DNA of 64,000 bases from Pseudomaricurvus hydrocarbonicus. GTDB lineage: Bacteria > Pseudomonadota > Gammaproteobacteria > Pseudomonadales > Cellvibrionaceae. Location: contig NZ_JAAONZ010000007.1 of assembly GCF_011602365.1 (NCBI RefSeq), positions 1-64,000 on the forward strand, in the 5' to 3' direction. Every line of letters starts with the position of its first letter. Within the stretch, counting starts at the first letter, position 1. Position numbers and translations under genes: made by a program. Below are positions 7,394-16,240 of this stretch, one piece after another. The notes beneath the pieces are model-generated. The model ran no database searches, had not been told where the DNA came from, and was given only the letters and a program-made list of their open reading frames with translations.

Positions 7394-8539
7394 TTAGTAA
7401 CCCATCAAAGTAGCAAAGCGATCGCGGTGATAGATGCTGTCCCCAAAGATCTGATTGCAGACGCGGGAGCGTTTCAGGAACAAACCGATATCCAGTTCAT
7501 CGGTCACGCCCATGCCGCCGTGCATTTGTACCGCTTCATTGCTGATGTGCTGCAGGCAGTCATTGGCCAGTGCCTTGGCCGTACTGGCCTGGACAGAAAC
7601 ACCGCGACTGCCTTTATCCAGCGCGGCCAGTGCGCCCACAACCGCCGATCGACAGTGTTCAAGCTGGCAGAGCATTTGCGCACAGCGGTGTTGCAGGGCC
7701 TGAAAGCTGCCAATCTTGACGCCAAACTGCTCGCGTTCTTTAAGGTATTCCAGCGTGCGATCGAAGACTTCTTGAGCCGAACCTAACATTTCTGCGGCCA
7801 CACAAATGGCAGCGCGATCAATCAACGTGTGGATCACGGCAAAACCGTTGTGCAGTTCACCCAGCAGGGCATCTGCAGGCAGGGACACCTGCTCAAACTG
7901 AATGCTGGCGACGTTGCGGCCGTCCATCAGCTGATGGCGGTCAATTTTGACGCCGGGTGTTTGGCTGTCGAGCATGACCAGTGACAGACCGTCTCGGCTT
8001 CCCGCTTCACCTCGACTGCGCGTCACAACGATCAGGCGATCGGCAGTGTGGCCGTCCAGCACAAAGACTTTGTGCCCGTTGAGTGTGAAACCGCTGTCGT
8101 TCTCGGTGAGAGATGTCCGGGTCTGCAAGGGATCAAAATGTGAGTGTTCATCAATGGCCAAAGCCAAGGTCAGACTGCCGCTGGCCACCTCATCGAGCAG
8201 GCTTTGCTGGGTTTCATTACCGGCCAATTCCAGCGCGGAGGCCCCGAGTACCACACTGGCAAGAAGGGGCGATGCGGTAAGGTTTTTGCCACACTCTTCC
8301 AGCACAGCGCCCAGTCCCAGATAGCCAAAGCCCAGGCCGCCATGTTCTTCAGGCATAACAATGGCCGCGATACCGAGCTCGCATAAATGTCGCCAGAGTT
8401 CGGTGCTATAGCCCTGGTTATCCTGGGTATCACGCAGTTTGCGAAAGGCGGTCACTGGCGCATTGGTGCTCAGGAAATCCTGAATTGTATCTTTAAGGAG
8501 TCGTTGTTCTTCGTTTAAAACCATATTCATTGGAGGCAT
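7394..8539 (-). CDS. Acyl-CoA dehydrogenase, non-Glu subunit of a heteromeric pair
   Basis: About 381 residues starting MPPMNMVLNEEQ at 8539; the frame extends upstream into the previous gene, which stops at 8550, and ATGs at 8530 or 8524 are also possible. It has the acyl-CoA dehydrogenase fold, with GGLGFGYLGLGAVLEECG near the N-terminus, YLKEREQFGVKIGSFQALQHR and MHGGMGVTDELDIGLFLKRSR at the C-terminus. In the helix that holds the catalytic Glu of isovaleryl-type enzymes it reads LIDRAAICVA, with Asp instead. Its partner at 8550-9740 has the Glu. Steroid acyl-CoA dehydrogenases are known as alpha2beta2 heterotetramers from adjacent genes; that assembly here is inference. The substrate may be a steroid side-chain CoA. 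Confidence 0.82.
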   Translation of the reverse strand: MPPMNMVLNEEQRLLKDTIQDFLSTNAPVTAFRKLRDTQDNQGYSTELWRHLCELGIAAIVMPEEHGGLGFGYLGLGAVLEECGKNLTASPLLASVVLGASALELAGNETQQSLLDEVASGSLTLALAIDEHSHFDPLQTRTSLTENDSGFTLNGHKVFVLDGHTADRLIVVTRSRGEAGSRDGLSLVMLDSQTPGVKIDRHQLMDGRNVASIQFEQVSLPADALLGELHNGFAVIHTLIDRAAICVAAEMLGSAQEVFDRTLEYLKEREQFGVKIGSFQALQHRCAQMLCQLEHCRSAVVGALAALDKGSRGVSVQASTAKALANDCLQHISNEAVQMHGGMGVTDELDIGLFLKRSRVCNQIFGDSIYHRDRFATLMGY

Positions 8540-8549
8540 AGTCCGCTTG

Positions 8550-9740
8550 TTATTCAGGCAGGCCCAGGGCGCGCTTGGCAATGATGTTGAGTTGAATTTC
8601 CGAGGTGCCACCGGCAATGGTCAGGGATTTGTTGTAGGCCCAGTTTTGTACCAGAGTGCGATAACTTTTGGGGAACGCCTCATCCTGCCAGGTGAGTCCC
8701 TGATTGCCGAGAATAGCCAGGAACAGCTCATCCTTACGCTGCTGCTCGGAAGTGTTGGCGTACTTCATGGTCAGAGGCAGCTTTGGATCCGGCTGTCCGG
8801 CTCGCATCTGCTGGAAGATGCGCAGCCCACTCAGTTGATCGGCTTGTTCTGCCATCAAGTGACGGGTCAGCTGGTCGCGCAAGCTGCTGTTGCGCAGTTT
8901 GCCGTTGCTGTCCAGACCAATGACTTCTTTAGCCAATTCCATGACGCTGCGATCTTCTTTCTCTGTCATGTGGTCAAGTTTGCTGATGAGCTTGCGTTCG
9001 TGTTTCAGTACTTCTTTGGCAACCTCCCAACCCTTATCAACTTCGTACACCAAATTTTCTTTGGGTACTTTCACGTTGTCGAAAAACGTTTGACAGAATT
9101 CCGACTCGCCACTGATTAATTCAATCGGTGACGTGGTTACACCTTCGCTTTCCATGTCGATCAACAGGAAGCTAATGCCTTGCTGTTTAGCAACCTCGGT
9201 ATTGGTTCGCACTAGACAGAAGATCCAATCGGCCTGATCGGCGTAGGTTGTCCAGATTTTGGATCCGTTAACCAGAAAATGGTCGCCGCAGTCTTCTGCT
9301 TTGGTTTTGAGTCCTGCCAAATCGGACCCGGCACCTGGCTCGGAATACCCTTGACACCAACGAATTTCACCCTGGGTAATTTTGGTTAAATGCTCTTTTT
9401 TCTGATCTTCGGAGCCGTATTTCAGCAGTGCCGGTCCGAACATCCACAGACCCTGATCGTAGAGTGGAGGTCGACAGCCCAGGCTTCTCATTTCCTGTTC
9501 CAGAATTTTGCATTCATCGACCGACAGGTTGCCACCGCCATATTCTTTCGGCCAATCCGGGGCAATCCAGCCTTTGTCGCGCATGCGTTCAAACCACAGC
9601 TGGGCATCGACACTGGGAAATTTTCGGCGTCGGCCGCCCCAGATGATTTCATTCTTTTTCACAGGTTGACGCTGGGATTCAGGGCAGTTTTTCGACAGCC
9701 ACTCGCGAGTTTCCTGCCTGAATTGGTCAAGAGATGACAT
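8550..9740 (-). CDS. Acyl-CoA dehydrogenase, catalytic subunit of a heteromeric pair
   Basis: 396 residues. It shows the FAD/substrate motif WCQGYSEPGAGSDLAGLKTKA (about 128-148), NGSKIWTTYADQADWIFCLVRT, and the C-terminal IAGGTSEIQLNIIAKRALGLPE. The likely catalytic base is Glu248 in KHERKLIS, in the isovaleryl-dehydrogenase position. It introduces a C2-C3 double bond into an acyl-CoA and passes electrons to electron-transfer flavoprotein. The partner gene follows 11 bases downstream and lacks this Glu, so the two probably form one enzyme. They are oriented with the acyl-CoA ligase upstream, suggesting a shared beta-oxidation role. Confidence 0.87.
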   Translation of the reverse strand: MSSLDQFRQETREWLSKNCPESQRQPVKKNEIIWGGRRRKFPSVDAQLWFERMRDKGWIAPDWPKEYGGGNLSVDECKILEQEMRSLGCRPPLYDQGLWMFGPALLKYGSEDQKKEHLTKITQGEIRWCQGYSEPGAGSDLAGLKTKAEDCGDHFLVNGSKIWTTYADQADWIFCLVRTNTEVAKQQGISFLLIDMESEGVTTSPIELISGESEFCQTFFDNVKVPKENLVYEVDKGWEVAKEVLKHERKLISKLDHMTEKEDRSVMELAKEVIGLDSNGKLRNSSLRDQLTRHLMAEQADQLSGLRIFQQMRAGQPDPKLPLTMKYANTSEQQRKDELFLAILGNQGLTWQDEAFPKSYRTLVQNWAYNKSLTIAGGTSEIQLNIIAKRALGLPE

Positions 9741-9971
9741 ATGACAAATCCGAAGTTATGGGTTAAATTTGAGTTAATTTACTATTGCAAAAAAGAAAAT
9801 TCGTCGCAAAGCTTTTTCGGTTATCTGTATTTTTTGGGATAGTGCATATGAACTAAAGTAAAGGCTGGCAAGTTTGAATATCAACAGCCAGCCACAAAAG
9901 GCCGAGCAATCACACAATCTGATGCACGGCCATTACTGTCATTTTTCGGGTGATAAATTTTATCTGGGCGC

Positions 9972-11678
9972 TTATTCAGGGAAGAACATAGCCCTGACTT
10001 CTTTTTTAAGCACTTTGCTGGTGGCGTTGCGGGGGAAGTCCTGATCGGTAAACGCCACTTTGCTGGGTACTTTGAAGTGGGCTAAATGCTGTTTGCAGAA
10101 CCCCTGCACGTCGGCTTCGGTCAAGTTGTTGTCCCGGGTTTTGATCACCACCGCCAGTTCCTCGCCGTGCTGTTCACTGGGGATGCCGAAGGCGACGACA
10201 AACTCAACGCCTGGCATAGATTGCAGGCAGTTTTCAATCTCGACGGGGTAGATATTCTCGCCATTGCGGTTGACCATGTCTTTTACACGGTCACAAATAT
10301 ACAGGCAGCCATCTTCGTCCAGATAGCCTACGTCCCCTGTGCGTAGCCAGCCGTCTTGAAATGTCTCAGCGCTTGCTTGTGGGTTTTGGTAATAGCTGGT
10401 GCAGATTCCGGGGCTTTTGATCCAGATTTCACCCGCCTCACCGGCAGGCAGCTCGTCGCCAGCGTCATTGCAGAAACGCATTTCCACAATGGGAGCGGGG
10501 AAACCACTGGCTTTGGGCTTTAGGTCGATAAAATGACCGGTGAAGGATGCGCCCACCGAGGTGGATTCAGTCATCCCCCAGCCGGCACCGGAAAGGGCCG
10601 TAGGCGCTTTTTCACGCACCAGTGCCAACAGCTTTGCCGGTGTGGCTGCGCCACCTACGGACAGGTTAATCAGGTGTGAATGATCAATGGTTTCGAAGTC
10701 CGGGTGACGCAGCAGATCCAGCAGCATGGAGGGGGCGCCTGCCATCGTTGAGATCTGTTCCTGATGAACCAGGCGGCAGGCTTCGGCGGCATCCCATTTG
10801 TACATAAGCACCAGCGGTCGACCGCCCCGCAGGTTGAGCAGAAACTGGGAAAACAGGGCGCTGACGTGAAACAACGGTATGCTCAGCAGTGCCCGTACGA
10901 TGGGGGTTGTCCTGGCATGATTTTGATACTTTTCCATATTGGTTAAGTATGCGGCCGCACCCAGCGCCTCAAAATTAAACACAGCCTGACTGCAGCCCCG
11001 ATGACTGAAGACGGCGCCTTTGGGTTTGCCTGACGTGCCCGACGTGAACATGATCATCGCGGTGTCTTCCGGATCAATGTTAACCACCGGTAAACGCTCT
11101 GCCACGGGTACGCTGTTGGCGTCGTCAATCACTTCGTCGTAAGCGGCGCAGCTGTCGGGTAATGGTTCTCCTTCGGTGCGAGCAACAATCGCCCGCAGGT
11201 TCAGCTCTGCCGGTTGAATCAGGACTGCGCGCTGTAAATCACACACAAGTAACGCAACATCGGCATCATCAATGTTCTGGCGCAATTCTTCTTGCTTGCC
11301 CCAGCTATTGAGTGGCACGGCAATGGCGCCACAGTGAACAATCGCGGTAAATGCGACCAGCCATTCCGGGTAGTTGCGCATGGCGATTGCGACGCGATCA
11401 CCACTTTTAATGCCGTAACGATGTGTCAGTTGGTGAGAGAGCTTATCGGCTTGTTCGAAAAAATCGTCAAATGTCCAGCGCTCATCTTGAAAAACCAAAA
11501 ACTCTTTAGAGCCGTGTTCCCGGCCAGCTTGCATAAGCTCAATCAGCGACTTGGGAGCATTGACATAAGTGTTGGGGTACTCGATACCGGCAAATGTCTG
11601 GGGACCAAGTTGAAACGGGCTGCCCACCTGTGTCAGGGTTTCCAGAGCGGTATCATAGGGTGTTCTGTATGAAGACAT
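9972..11678 (-). CDS. AMP-forming acyl-CoA ligase (FadD family)
   Basis: 568 residues of the ANL adenylate-forming superfamily. It has the P-loop FTSGTSGKPKGAVFSHRG, the aromatic/acid motif GAGWGMTES, LRTGDVGYLDEDGCLYICDR with the adenosine-binding Asp, and the C-terminal catalytic Lys in NATSKVLKKEVR. It activates a carboxylic acid with ATP and CoA in the cytoplasm. It sits upstream of the acyl-CoA dehydrogenase pair, so steroid side-chain carboxylates are a reasonable substrate guess. A GCATAGTCC word at 11748-11756, matching the motif found at other steroid promoters, lies about 70 bases upstream of the start. The spacer 9741-9971 shows no gene. Confidence 0.87.
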   Translation of the reverse strand: MSSYRTPYDTALETLTQVGSPFQLGPQTFAGIEYPNTYVNAPKSLIELMQAGREHGSKEFLVFQDERWTFDDFFEQADKLSHQLTHRYGIKSGDRVAIAMRNYPEWLVAFTAIVHCGAIAVPLNSWGKQEELRQNIDDADVALLVCDLQRAVLIQPAELNLRAIVARTEGEPLPDSCAAYDEVIDDANSVPVAERLPVVNIDPEDTAMIMFTSGTSGKPKGAVFSHRGCSQAVFNFEALGAAAYLTNMEKYQNHARTTPIVRALLSIPLFHVSALFSQFLLNLRGGRPLVLMYKWDAAEACRLVHQEQISTMAGAPSMLLDLLRHPDFETIDHSHLINLSVGGAATPAKLLALVREKAPTALSGAGWGMTESTSVGASFTGHFIDLKPKASGFPAPIVEMRFCNDAGDELPAGEAGEIWIKSPGICTSYYQNPQASAETFQDGWLRTGDVGYLDEDGCLYICDRVKDMVNRNGENIYPVEIENCLQSMPGVEFVVAFGIPSEQHGEELAVVIKTRDNNLTEADVQGFCKQHLAHFKVPSKVAFTDQDFPRNATSKVLKKEVRAMFFPE

Positions 11679-11747
11679 GTAATTTTTCCTATCGTCTCTC
11701 TCAAAATGGAGAGATTACCCTGTTTTTCAGAAATATTAGAGCATGAT

Positions 11748-11756
11748 GCATAGTCC
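11748..11756 (-). promoter_or_regulatory. CATAGTCC motif upstream of the acyl-CoA ligase
   Basis: GCATAGTCC lies about 70 bases before the ligase start. It matches the right half of the palindromic word before kstD (14404-14418) and the word before ipdA (51400-51414). The left half is not conserved here, so this is the weakest member of the set. Confidence 0.35.
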
Positions 11757-11780
11757 AGATAGGTGAAAAGCACAGGGGCA

Positions 11781-12404
11781 TTAGTCTACCGGCGTATGCA
11801 GAAACAGAGCGTCTGCCTCAGCGAGCAGAGTGTCTCCGGCACGACATTCACCGCGGACAAAGCTTTTGCGGCCTTCTATGCGTTCAATCCAGGCGCTGAA
11901 TTGTATGGGGGTAAATAGTGGCACTGGCTTAATGTAGCGTGTGTTCAGGTAGAGCGTGGGCCCGCCGCGGTCCTGCAGGGTGCAGGCGGCTGCCAGAACA
12001 TAGTCGAAGACACCGGCGGTAATACCGCCATGAACGCTTTGTGGCGGGCCTTCATGCGTCATGCCGTAAGTGGCTTCGGCCAGCACCTTGTCAGCTTCGA
12101 CGCGGAAAGTCAGCGGCGCCGCGGTGGGGTGGTGCAATCCCCCTACGGGCGAATAAGGCTGCATGCCATTGGACTCCTGGAGGCCAAGCTTGCCGTTGTA
12201 ATACTCCAGCAGGCGCTTGCCCTGGCGTGACTGGAATTCCTGAGCCAGTTCTTCCACCTGAGTGGTCAATTGTTGCAGGGCAGCGCTGTTGGTATTGAGC
12301 AAAATGGCGGTTTCATTCAGGTTGCGCAGGGCGGCCATCAGACCGGCGTGTCCATGTCGTTGCTCGCTGGAGGCATCGGTGGTGGGTAAATAATTGTTGT
12401 GCAT
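11781..12404 (-). CDS. Hotdog-fold acyl-CoA thioesterase (PaaI-like)
   Basis: 207 residues from MHNNYLPTTDAS at 12404; the frame is open to 12515, but its extra 37 residues look non-coding. The C-terminal half has the hotdog signature GPPQSVHGGITAGVFDYVLAAAC (HGG with the active-site region), followed by TRYIKPVPLFTPIQFSAWIERIEGRKSFVRGECRAGDTLLAEADALFL, as in PaaI/4HBT thioesterases. It would release a free acid from an acyl-CoA, possibly recycling CoA during steroid side-chain breakdown. It is on the same strand as the ligase downstream, about 100 bases away, and may be cotranscribed with it. Confidence 0.75.
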   Translation of the reverse strand: MHNNYLPTTDASSEQRHGHAGLMAALRNLNETAILLNTNSAALQQLTTQVEELAQEFQSRQGKRLLEYYNGKLGLQESNGMQPYSPVGGLHHPTAAPLTFRVEADKVLAEATYGMTHEGPPQSVHGGITAGVFDYVLAAACTLQDRGGPTLYLNTRYIKPVPLFTPIQFSAWIERIEGRKSFVRGECRAGDTLLAEADALFLHTPVD

Positions 12405-12551
12405 AATTGTTACTCTGTCACTGGAAGAGTTAACGACTGCGGTGCAGCCAGGGAGCAGGGAAGACCAATCAGAGCAGGGGGTCATTGTGCCGCTGTGTGA
12501 AACAATGTTAGTCAAGGAGCGCGGGGGATTATTCGTCCGTCCAGACTAAAG

Positions 12552-12575
12552 ATGCCGCTTGATTCACAGCGGCAT
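12552..12575. terminator. Hairpin after the LuxR-type regulator gene
   Basis: ATGCCGCT at 12552-12559 pairs with AGCGGCAT at 12568-12575 across an 8-base loop, 45 bases past the regulator's stop on the minus strand. The following T content is weak, so this is only terminator-like. Confidence 0.4.
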
Positions 12576-12620
12576 TTGGTAGACGTGGCGATGCACAGGG
12601 CGATGGTATCTGGCTAAGAG

Positions 12621-13766
12621 TCAGTGAAATGTGGCCAGACTTTTCAGAATCAGGCTGACCAGCATGGACTGTTGGGTAACGCCGGTTTTGGAAAAAATTG
12701 CGCGCAACTGAGCCCGTGCGGTATTGCGGGCAATGCCCAATAAATTGGCGCTATCGCCGAGACTTTCGCCCGCCGCCAGATGTCTGGCGAGCATGGCTTC
12801 CGCGCGGGTTAAATTGTAAAGCGACATCAGCATGCGGATATCGATTTCGTTTTTCTTCTCCGGTGCATTGATGAATATCATCATGTGCGGTGTCTGTACC
12901 GATTCCACAATCCGCTCGATCGCCAGAGGTTTGATTAGAATTTCGTAGTCCGGCATGTTCGAGGAACGCTCCACGGAAAGCGCATTCACCGGTGGTAAGT
13001 TACCGGCTCGCTGGGCGGCGATAATTTCCTGAATATAACCGTTAAGCTTGCTGCGGGCACTGGGGTTGTTCGCGTAAATTTGTTGGTTGACAAGGGATAT
13101 GCCATCTTTGTTGGCGATAATTTCATCTGCGGCCAGGTTGCAGTTGAGGACCTTGCCCTGTTCATCCAGAGTAATGATACCAATGGATTTCCCGGAAATG
13201 GTTTTGGCATAAAGGCGGCGTTCTGTGTCCAGCTGGATCAGCTGCATACCTGTCGCGACGGCGCGCTGTATATGTGAGCCCAGCTCACCGAAAAACTGCC
13301 GCTCTTCGGTATTGAAGTTTGGCGCGGTTTTGGGGCGACAAATACGAACGGTAAAGCGCTGGCCATTGGCGTTGCGCAAGTCGATCCCTGCCATGTGGTA
13401 CAAATCCATGGGTTCCATACAAATTTTGTACAGATCACTGGATTCCAAACTGTTGTAAGACGTAACCCCATCAAGTGTGACAACTTCTCCCCAAGGCAGG
13501 TTGGGCATCAGGTTGGAGGTGTAGTACCGATCAATATAGGGGTGATCGTGAGGGTTGATGTAGGTCTTTTGCAGCAGGTCGCTGGAGATAAACATCAGCC
13601 CGCCATCGCTGCCGATGGGTTCTCGCAGGTTGATCGCCGCAAAATTAAGCTCCATTATCTCTCGCAGGCTGGCGAGAAAATTGCTGTAAGGGTGCTCTTC
13701 GATATGCCCCTCGTACAGGTGCCCGAGCAACTTGCTGTAGTCTGAAATCGTTATATTATTTTTCAT
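12621..13766 (-). CDS. LuxR-type transcriptional regulator
   Basis: 381 residues. The C-terminal LuxR/FixJ helix-turn-helix reads YNLTRAEAMLARHLAAGES, then LGDSANLLGIARNTARAQLRAIFSKTG with the recognition helix. The N-terminal two thirds look like a PAS-type sensing region (GIITLDEQGKVLNCNLAADEII). No receiver Asp or autoinducer domain is obvious. LuxR-type activators control steroid degradation in Comamonas (TesR/TeiR), and this gene's place between steroid genes suggests the same role. It is divergent from the globin gene, with a strong dyad in the 190-base gap that could be its own or another operator. Confidence 0.82.
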   Translation of the reverse strand: MKNNITISDYSKLLGHLYEGHIEEHPYSNFLASLREIMELNFAAINLREPIGSDGGLMFISSDLLQKTYINPHDHPYIDRYYTSNLMPNLPWGEVVTLDGVTSYNSLESSDLYKICMEPMDLYHMAGIDLRNANGQRFTVRICRPKTAPNFNTEERQFFGELGSHIQRAVATGMQLIQLDTERRLYAKTISGKSIGIITLDEQGKVLNCNLAADEIIANKDGISLVNQQIYANNPSARSKLNGYIQEIIAAQRAGNLPPVNALSVERSSNMPDYEILIKPLAIERIVESVQTPHMMIFINAPEKKNEIDIRMLMSLYNLTRAEAMLARHLAAGESLGDSANLLGIARNTARAQLRAIFSKTGVTQQSMLVSLILKSLATFH

Positions 13767-13878
13767 GGGTTACATTACATCATCAAATAGGGCGTGCAAC
13801 CGGATAGGCGCCCATAGGGGGTAGATTATAAAGGAAAATACCTACCGTTGGGTATCATTGTATTTACTTCCAGCGTCA

Positions 13879-13911
13879 CATAGCGCAAGCAGACGTTGCG
13901 CATTCGCTATG
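13879..13911. promoter_or_regulatory. Nested dyad in the regulator/globin divergent promoter
   Basis: Outer arms CATAGCG (13879-13885) and CGCTATG (13905-13911) enclose inner arms GCGCAA (13883-13888) and TTGCGC (13896-13901). It lies between the divergently transcribed regulator and globin genes, 47 bases before the globin ATG, a suitable place for an operator. It differs from the CTGTCATAGTCC word. Confidence 0.4.
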
Positions 13912-13957
13912 CAGTAGTTGACAATTAGGCACTCGTACCCTGTGGTGGAGTAAACAC

Positions 13958-14377
13958 ATGCAATCCCCTTATCAATTATTAGGCGAAACCAAAATCCGTG
14001 AACTGGCTGCGGCCTTTTACGATGTTATGCACGAGTTGCCAGAAGCAGCCCCCATTCGTCATATGCACCATCAGAACCTGGATGAGATCAAACAGAAGCT
14101 CGGTGATTACCTGTTGGGCTGGATGGGAGGGCCGCCGGTGTATCAACAAAAACATGGTACCGTCTGTCTCACTGAGCCCCATGCATCTTATGCGATCGGT
14201 CCCGAGGAGCGAGATCAGTGGTTGCTGTGCTTCGACAAGGCCCTGGCGCGAATCGGTGTCAGTGAGGAGATTCAAGCGATGCTGCGTGGGCCTGTCGCGC
14301 GGCTGGCGCAGGCCGTGCAAAATCGTGACGCTCCCCTGATAGCAACTCAGGATCCCAATGTGATTGCCAGCGGCTAG
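13958..14377 (+). CDS. Group II truncated haemoglobin
   Basis: 139 residues, preceded by GGAG eight bases before the ATG. The family pattern is clear: Tyr21 in AFYDVM (B10), KLGDYLLGWMGGPPVYQQKHG (the GGPxxY...HG block), His75 in EPHASYAI as the proximal haem ligand (F8), and Trp88 in RDQWLLCFDKAL (G8). Group II globins bind oxygen or nitric oxide with a B10 Tyr/G8 Trp pocket and act in oxygen chemistry or protection. It lies directly upstream of the 3-ketosteroid dehydrogenase; a role in supplying or guarding oxygen for steroid oxygenases is only inference. Confidence 0.9.
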   Translation: MQSPYQLLGETKIRELAAAFYDVMHELPEAAPIRHMHHQNLDEIKQKLGDYLLGWMGGPPVYQQKHGTVCLTEPHASYAIGPEERDQWLLCFDKALARIGVSEEIQAMLRGPVARLAQAVQNRDAPLIATQDPNVIASG

Positions 14378-14403
14378 TGTTATCTGCGATGGATTATCTG
14401 TTT

Positions 14404-14418
14404 GGACTATGACAGTCC
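14404..14418. promoter_or_regulatory. Palindromic GGACTATGACAGTCC operator candidate before kstD
   Basis: GGACT and AGTCC form a perfect inverted repeat around a 5-base centre, 56 bases before the kstD ATG. Its reverse strand, GGACTGTCATAGTCC, shares 12 consecutive bases (CTGTCATAGTCC) with the site before ipdA and the core GTCATAGTC with sites before hsaB and the gene at 18155. This is the best-formed member of the set. Confidence 0.55.
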
Positions 14419-14473
14419 CTGAGGAGTTCTGTAAAACATTGCTTTAATTAATAGCAATGCTTAGAGGGCGACG

Positions 14474-16189
14474 ATGACAGAGGTACGGCAAAACTGGGAT
14501 AAGAGTGTGGATGTGCTGGTGGTGGGCTCCGGTAATGGCGGCCTGACCGCCGCAGTCTCCAGTTATGAAATGGGCAGTCGCAATGTGCTGGTGGTGGAGA
14601 AAGCCGATAAGGTGGGTGGCACCAGCTCTGTCTCGGGCGGGGGCATCTGGGTACCCTGCAGTGACTACGCCAAAGCCTGCGGCGCTGAGGACTCCCTGGA
14701 GGATGCTCGTGAGTATCTGCGTCACACCCTGGCCGGAGAAGACATCCCCGACGAGTTGATCGACAATTACCTGCAAAACGGCCCGAAAATGCTGCGCTTT
14801 CTGCACGATCGGACCCGAGTGCGCTATGAGTCTCTGGAGCACTATCCCGACTACTATACCAATTTACCGGGTGCCCGTGAGGGGCATCGATCACTGGAAC
14901 CGTCCCCTATCAATGCCTCGGAGCTGGGGGAAGACTTCCGCAATCTCACGTATACACATCCTATGATGCGTTTGTTCGGGCTGATTCACTTTACCCAGGT
15001 CGAGGCTCACTGCCTGATGCTGCGTTTGCCAGGCTGGCTCAAGATCGTGGGTAAAATGTTGTCGGATTATGTAGTGGATATTCCGTGGCGCCTTAAAACC
15101 CGCATTTCACGACGGCTCTGTTGTGGCTCGGCGGGTGTGGCCCGGCTCTGGGCCTCGCTTAAGGACCGCAATATCCCGATCTGGCTGAATTCACCCCTGA
15201 TCGATGTGATCGAAGAGGATGGGCGTGTGGTCGGTGCTGTGGTGGCTCACGAGGGGCGTCAACAGCGCATTCAGGTGCGTCAGGGGGTGGTGCTGGCTGC
15301 CGGCGGGTTTGAAAAAAACCAGCAGTTGCGCGAGCAATACCTGCCTGCACCCACCAATACTCATTGGAGTGCCGGGGCCAACACCAATACCGGCGATGCC
15401 TTACAAATCGGCTTAAAATTGGGCGCGGACACCCGGTTAATGAACAACGCCTGGTGGAGTACCACTCTGTGTGTGCCCGGTGAGGACATTCCACGCTTGA
15501 GTATTATGGAAAAGTCTTTTCCGGGTTCCTGTGTGGTCAATGTCAAAGGGCAGCGCTTCGCCAATGAATCGCAGAATTATATGGCGTTTCAGAAGCGCCT
15601 GTTCGAGGCTCATTCGGACGACAATCCCTGCGCTCCGGCCTACCAGGTGTTTGATGCGCGTTTTCGCAGCAACTATATGGTGGGGCCATTGATGACCGCG
15701 TCTATGCGGCCGGATTGGACACTGCCGAAAGCCTGGTTTGAACAGGGTTTTATCGCCAAGGCGGACACGATACCCGAGTTGGCAGAGGCCATGGGTATTG
15801 ACCCCAAGGGCTTGCAGGAAACCATTGATAAGATGAACGGCTACGCCAAAAGTGGTGTTGATGAAGATTTCCAGCGCGGAGAGTCGGCGTACGACCGTTA
15901 CTATGCCGACCCTGCGATCAAGCCGAATCCCTGTCTGGCGCCCATCGACCAGCCTCCTTATTACGCCATGCGGGTGGACGCCGGTGACTTTGGAACCCAG
16001 GGTGGTCTTGCCACCGACGTGAATGCCTCTGTTATGCGTAAAGATGGCTCGCCTATTGAGGGGCTCTATGCCATCGGCAATTGTTCCGCGGCGATCCTGT
16101 CTACCTACCCGGGTCCCGGATCAACACTGGGGCCAGCAATGACCATGGGCTACCAGGCGGCAAAGCATATGAACAGTTTTCAGGATTGA
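14474..16189 (+). CDS. kstD: 3-ketosteroid dehydrogenase (KstD-like flavoprotein)
   Basis: 571 residues, of usual KstD length. The N-terminal FAD fold has VDVLVVGSGNGGLTAAVSS (about 12-30) and EKADKVGGTSSVSGGGIWVP. The C-terminus has GLYAIGNCSAAILSTYPGPG followed by STLGPAMTMGYQAA, the KstD block with a Tyr near residue 545 that promotes enolisation and a nearby Gly that binds the C3 carbonyl. It removes hydrogens from ring A of 3-ketosteroids, moving electrons through FAD. Delta-1 and delta-4(5-alpha) dehydrogenases look alike at this level, and I cannot tell them apart. It is convergent with the rubredoxin fusion, with a shared terminator between. Confidence 0.8.
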   Translation: MTEVRQNWDKSVDVLVVGSGNGGLTAAVSSYEMGSRNVLVVEKADKVGGTSSVSGGGIWVPCSDYAKACGAEDSLEDAREYLRHTLAGEDIPDELIDNYLQNGPKMLRFLHDRTRVRYESLEHYPDYYTNLPGAREGHRSLEPSPINASELGEDFRNLTYTHPMMRLFGLIHFTQVEAHCLMLRLPGWLKIVGKMLSDYVVDIPWRLKTRISRRLCCGSAGVARLWASLKDRNIPIWLNSPLIDVIEEDGRVVGAVVAHEGRQQRIQVRQGVVLAAGGFEKNQQLREQYLPAPTNTHWSAGANTNTGDALQIGLKLGADTRLMNNAWWSTTLCVPGEDIPRLSIMEKSFPGSCVVNVKGQRFANESQNYMAFQKRLFEAHSDDNPCAPAYQVFDARFRSNYMVGPLMTASMRPDWTLPKAWFEQGFIAKADTIPELAEAMGIDPKGLQETIDKMNGYAKSGVDEDFQRGESAYDRYYADPAIKPNPCLAPIDQPPYYAMRVDAGDFGTQGGLATDVNASVMRKDGSPIEGLYAIGNCSAAILSTYPGPGSTLGPAMTMGYQAAKHMNSFQD

Positions 16190-16204
16190 GGACGATGGAG
16201 TTAC

Positions 16205-16233
16205 AAAAAAGCCGGCAGATTGCCGGCTTTTTT
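16205..16233. terminator. Bidirectional terminator between kstD and the rubredoxin fusion
   Basis: GCCGGCAGATTGCCGGC (16211-16227) forms a GC-rich stem, preceded by six A and followed by six T. It can therefore stop transcripts arriving from kstD on the plus strand and from the rubredoxin gene on the minus strand. Confidence 0.9.
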
Positions 16234-16240
16234 GTGTCTG

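Noticed and set aside
8547-9119. Long plus-strand ORF opposite the acyl-CoA dehydrogenase gene
   Set aside because: It is antisense to a clear acyl-CoA dehydrogenase and its product has no recognisable motif; it reflects codon bias of the real gene.
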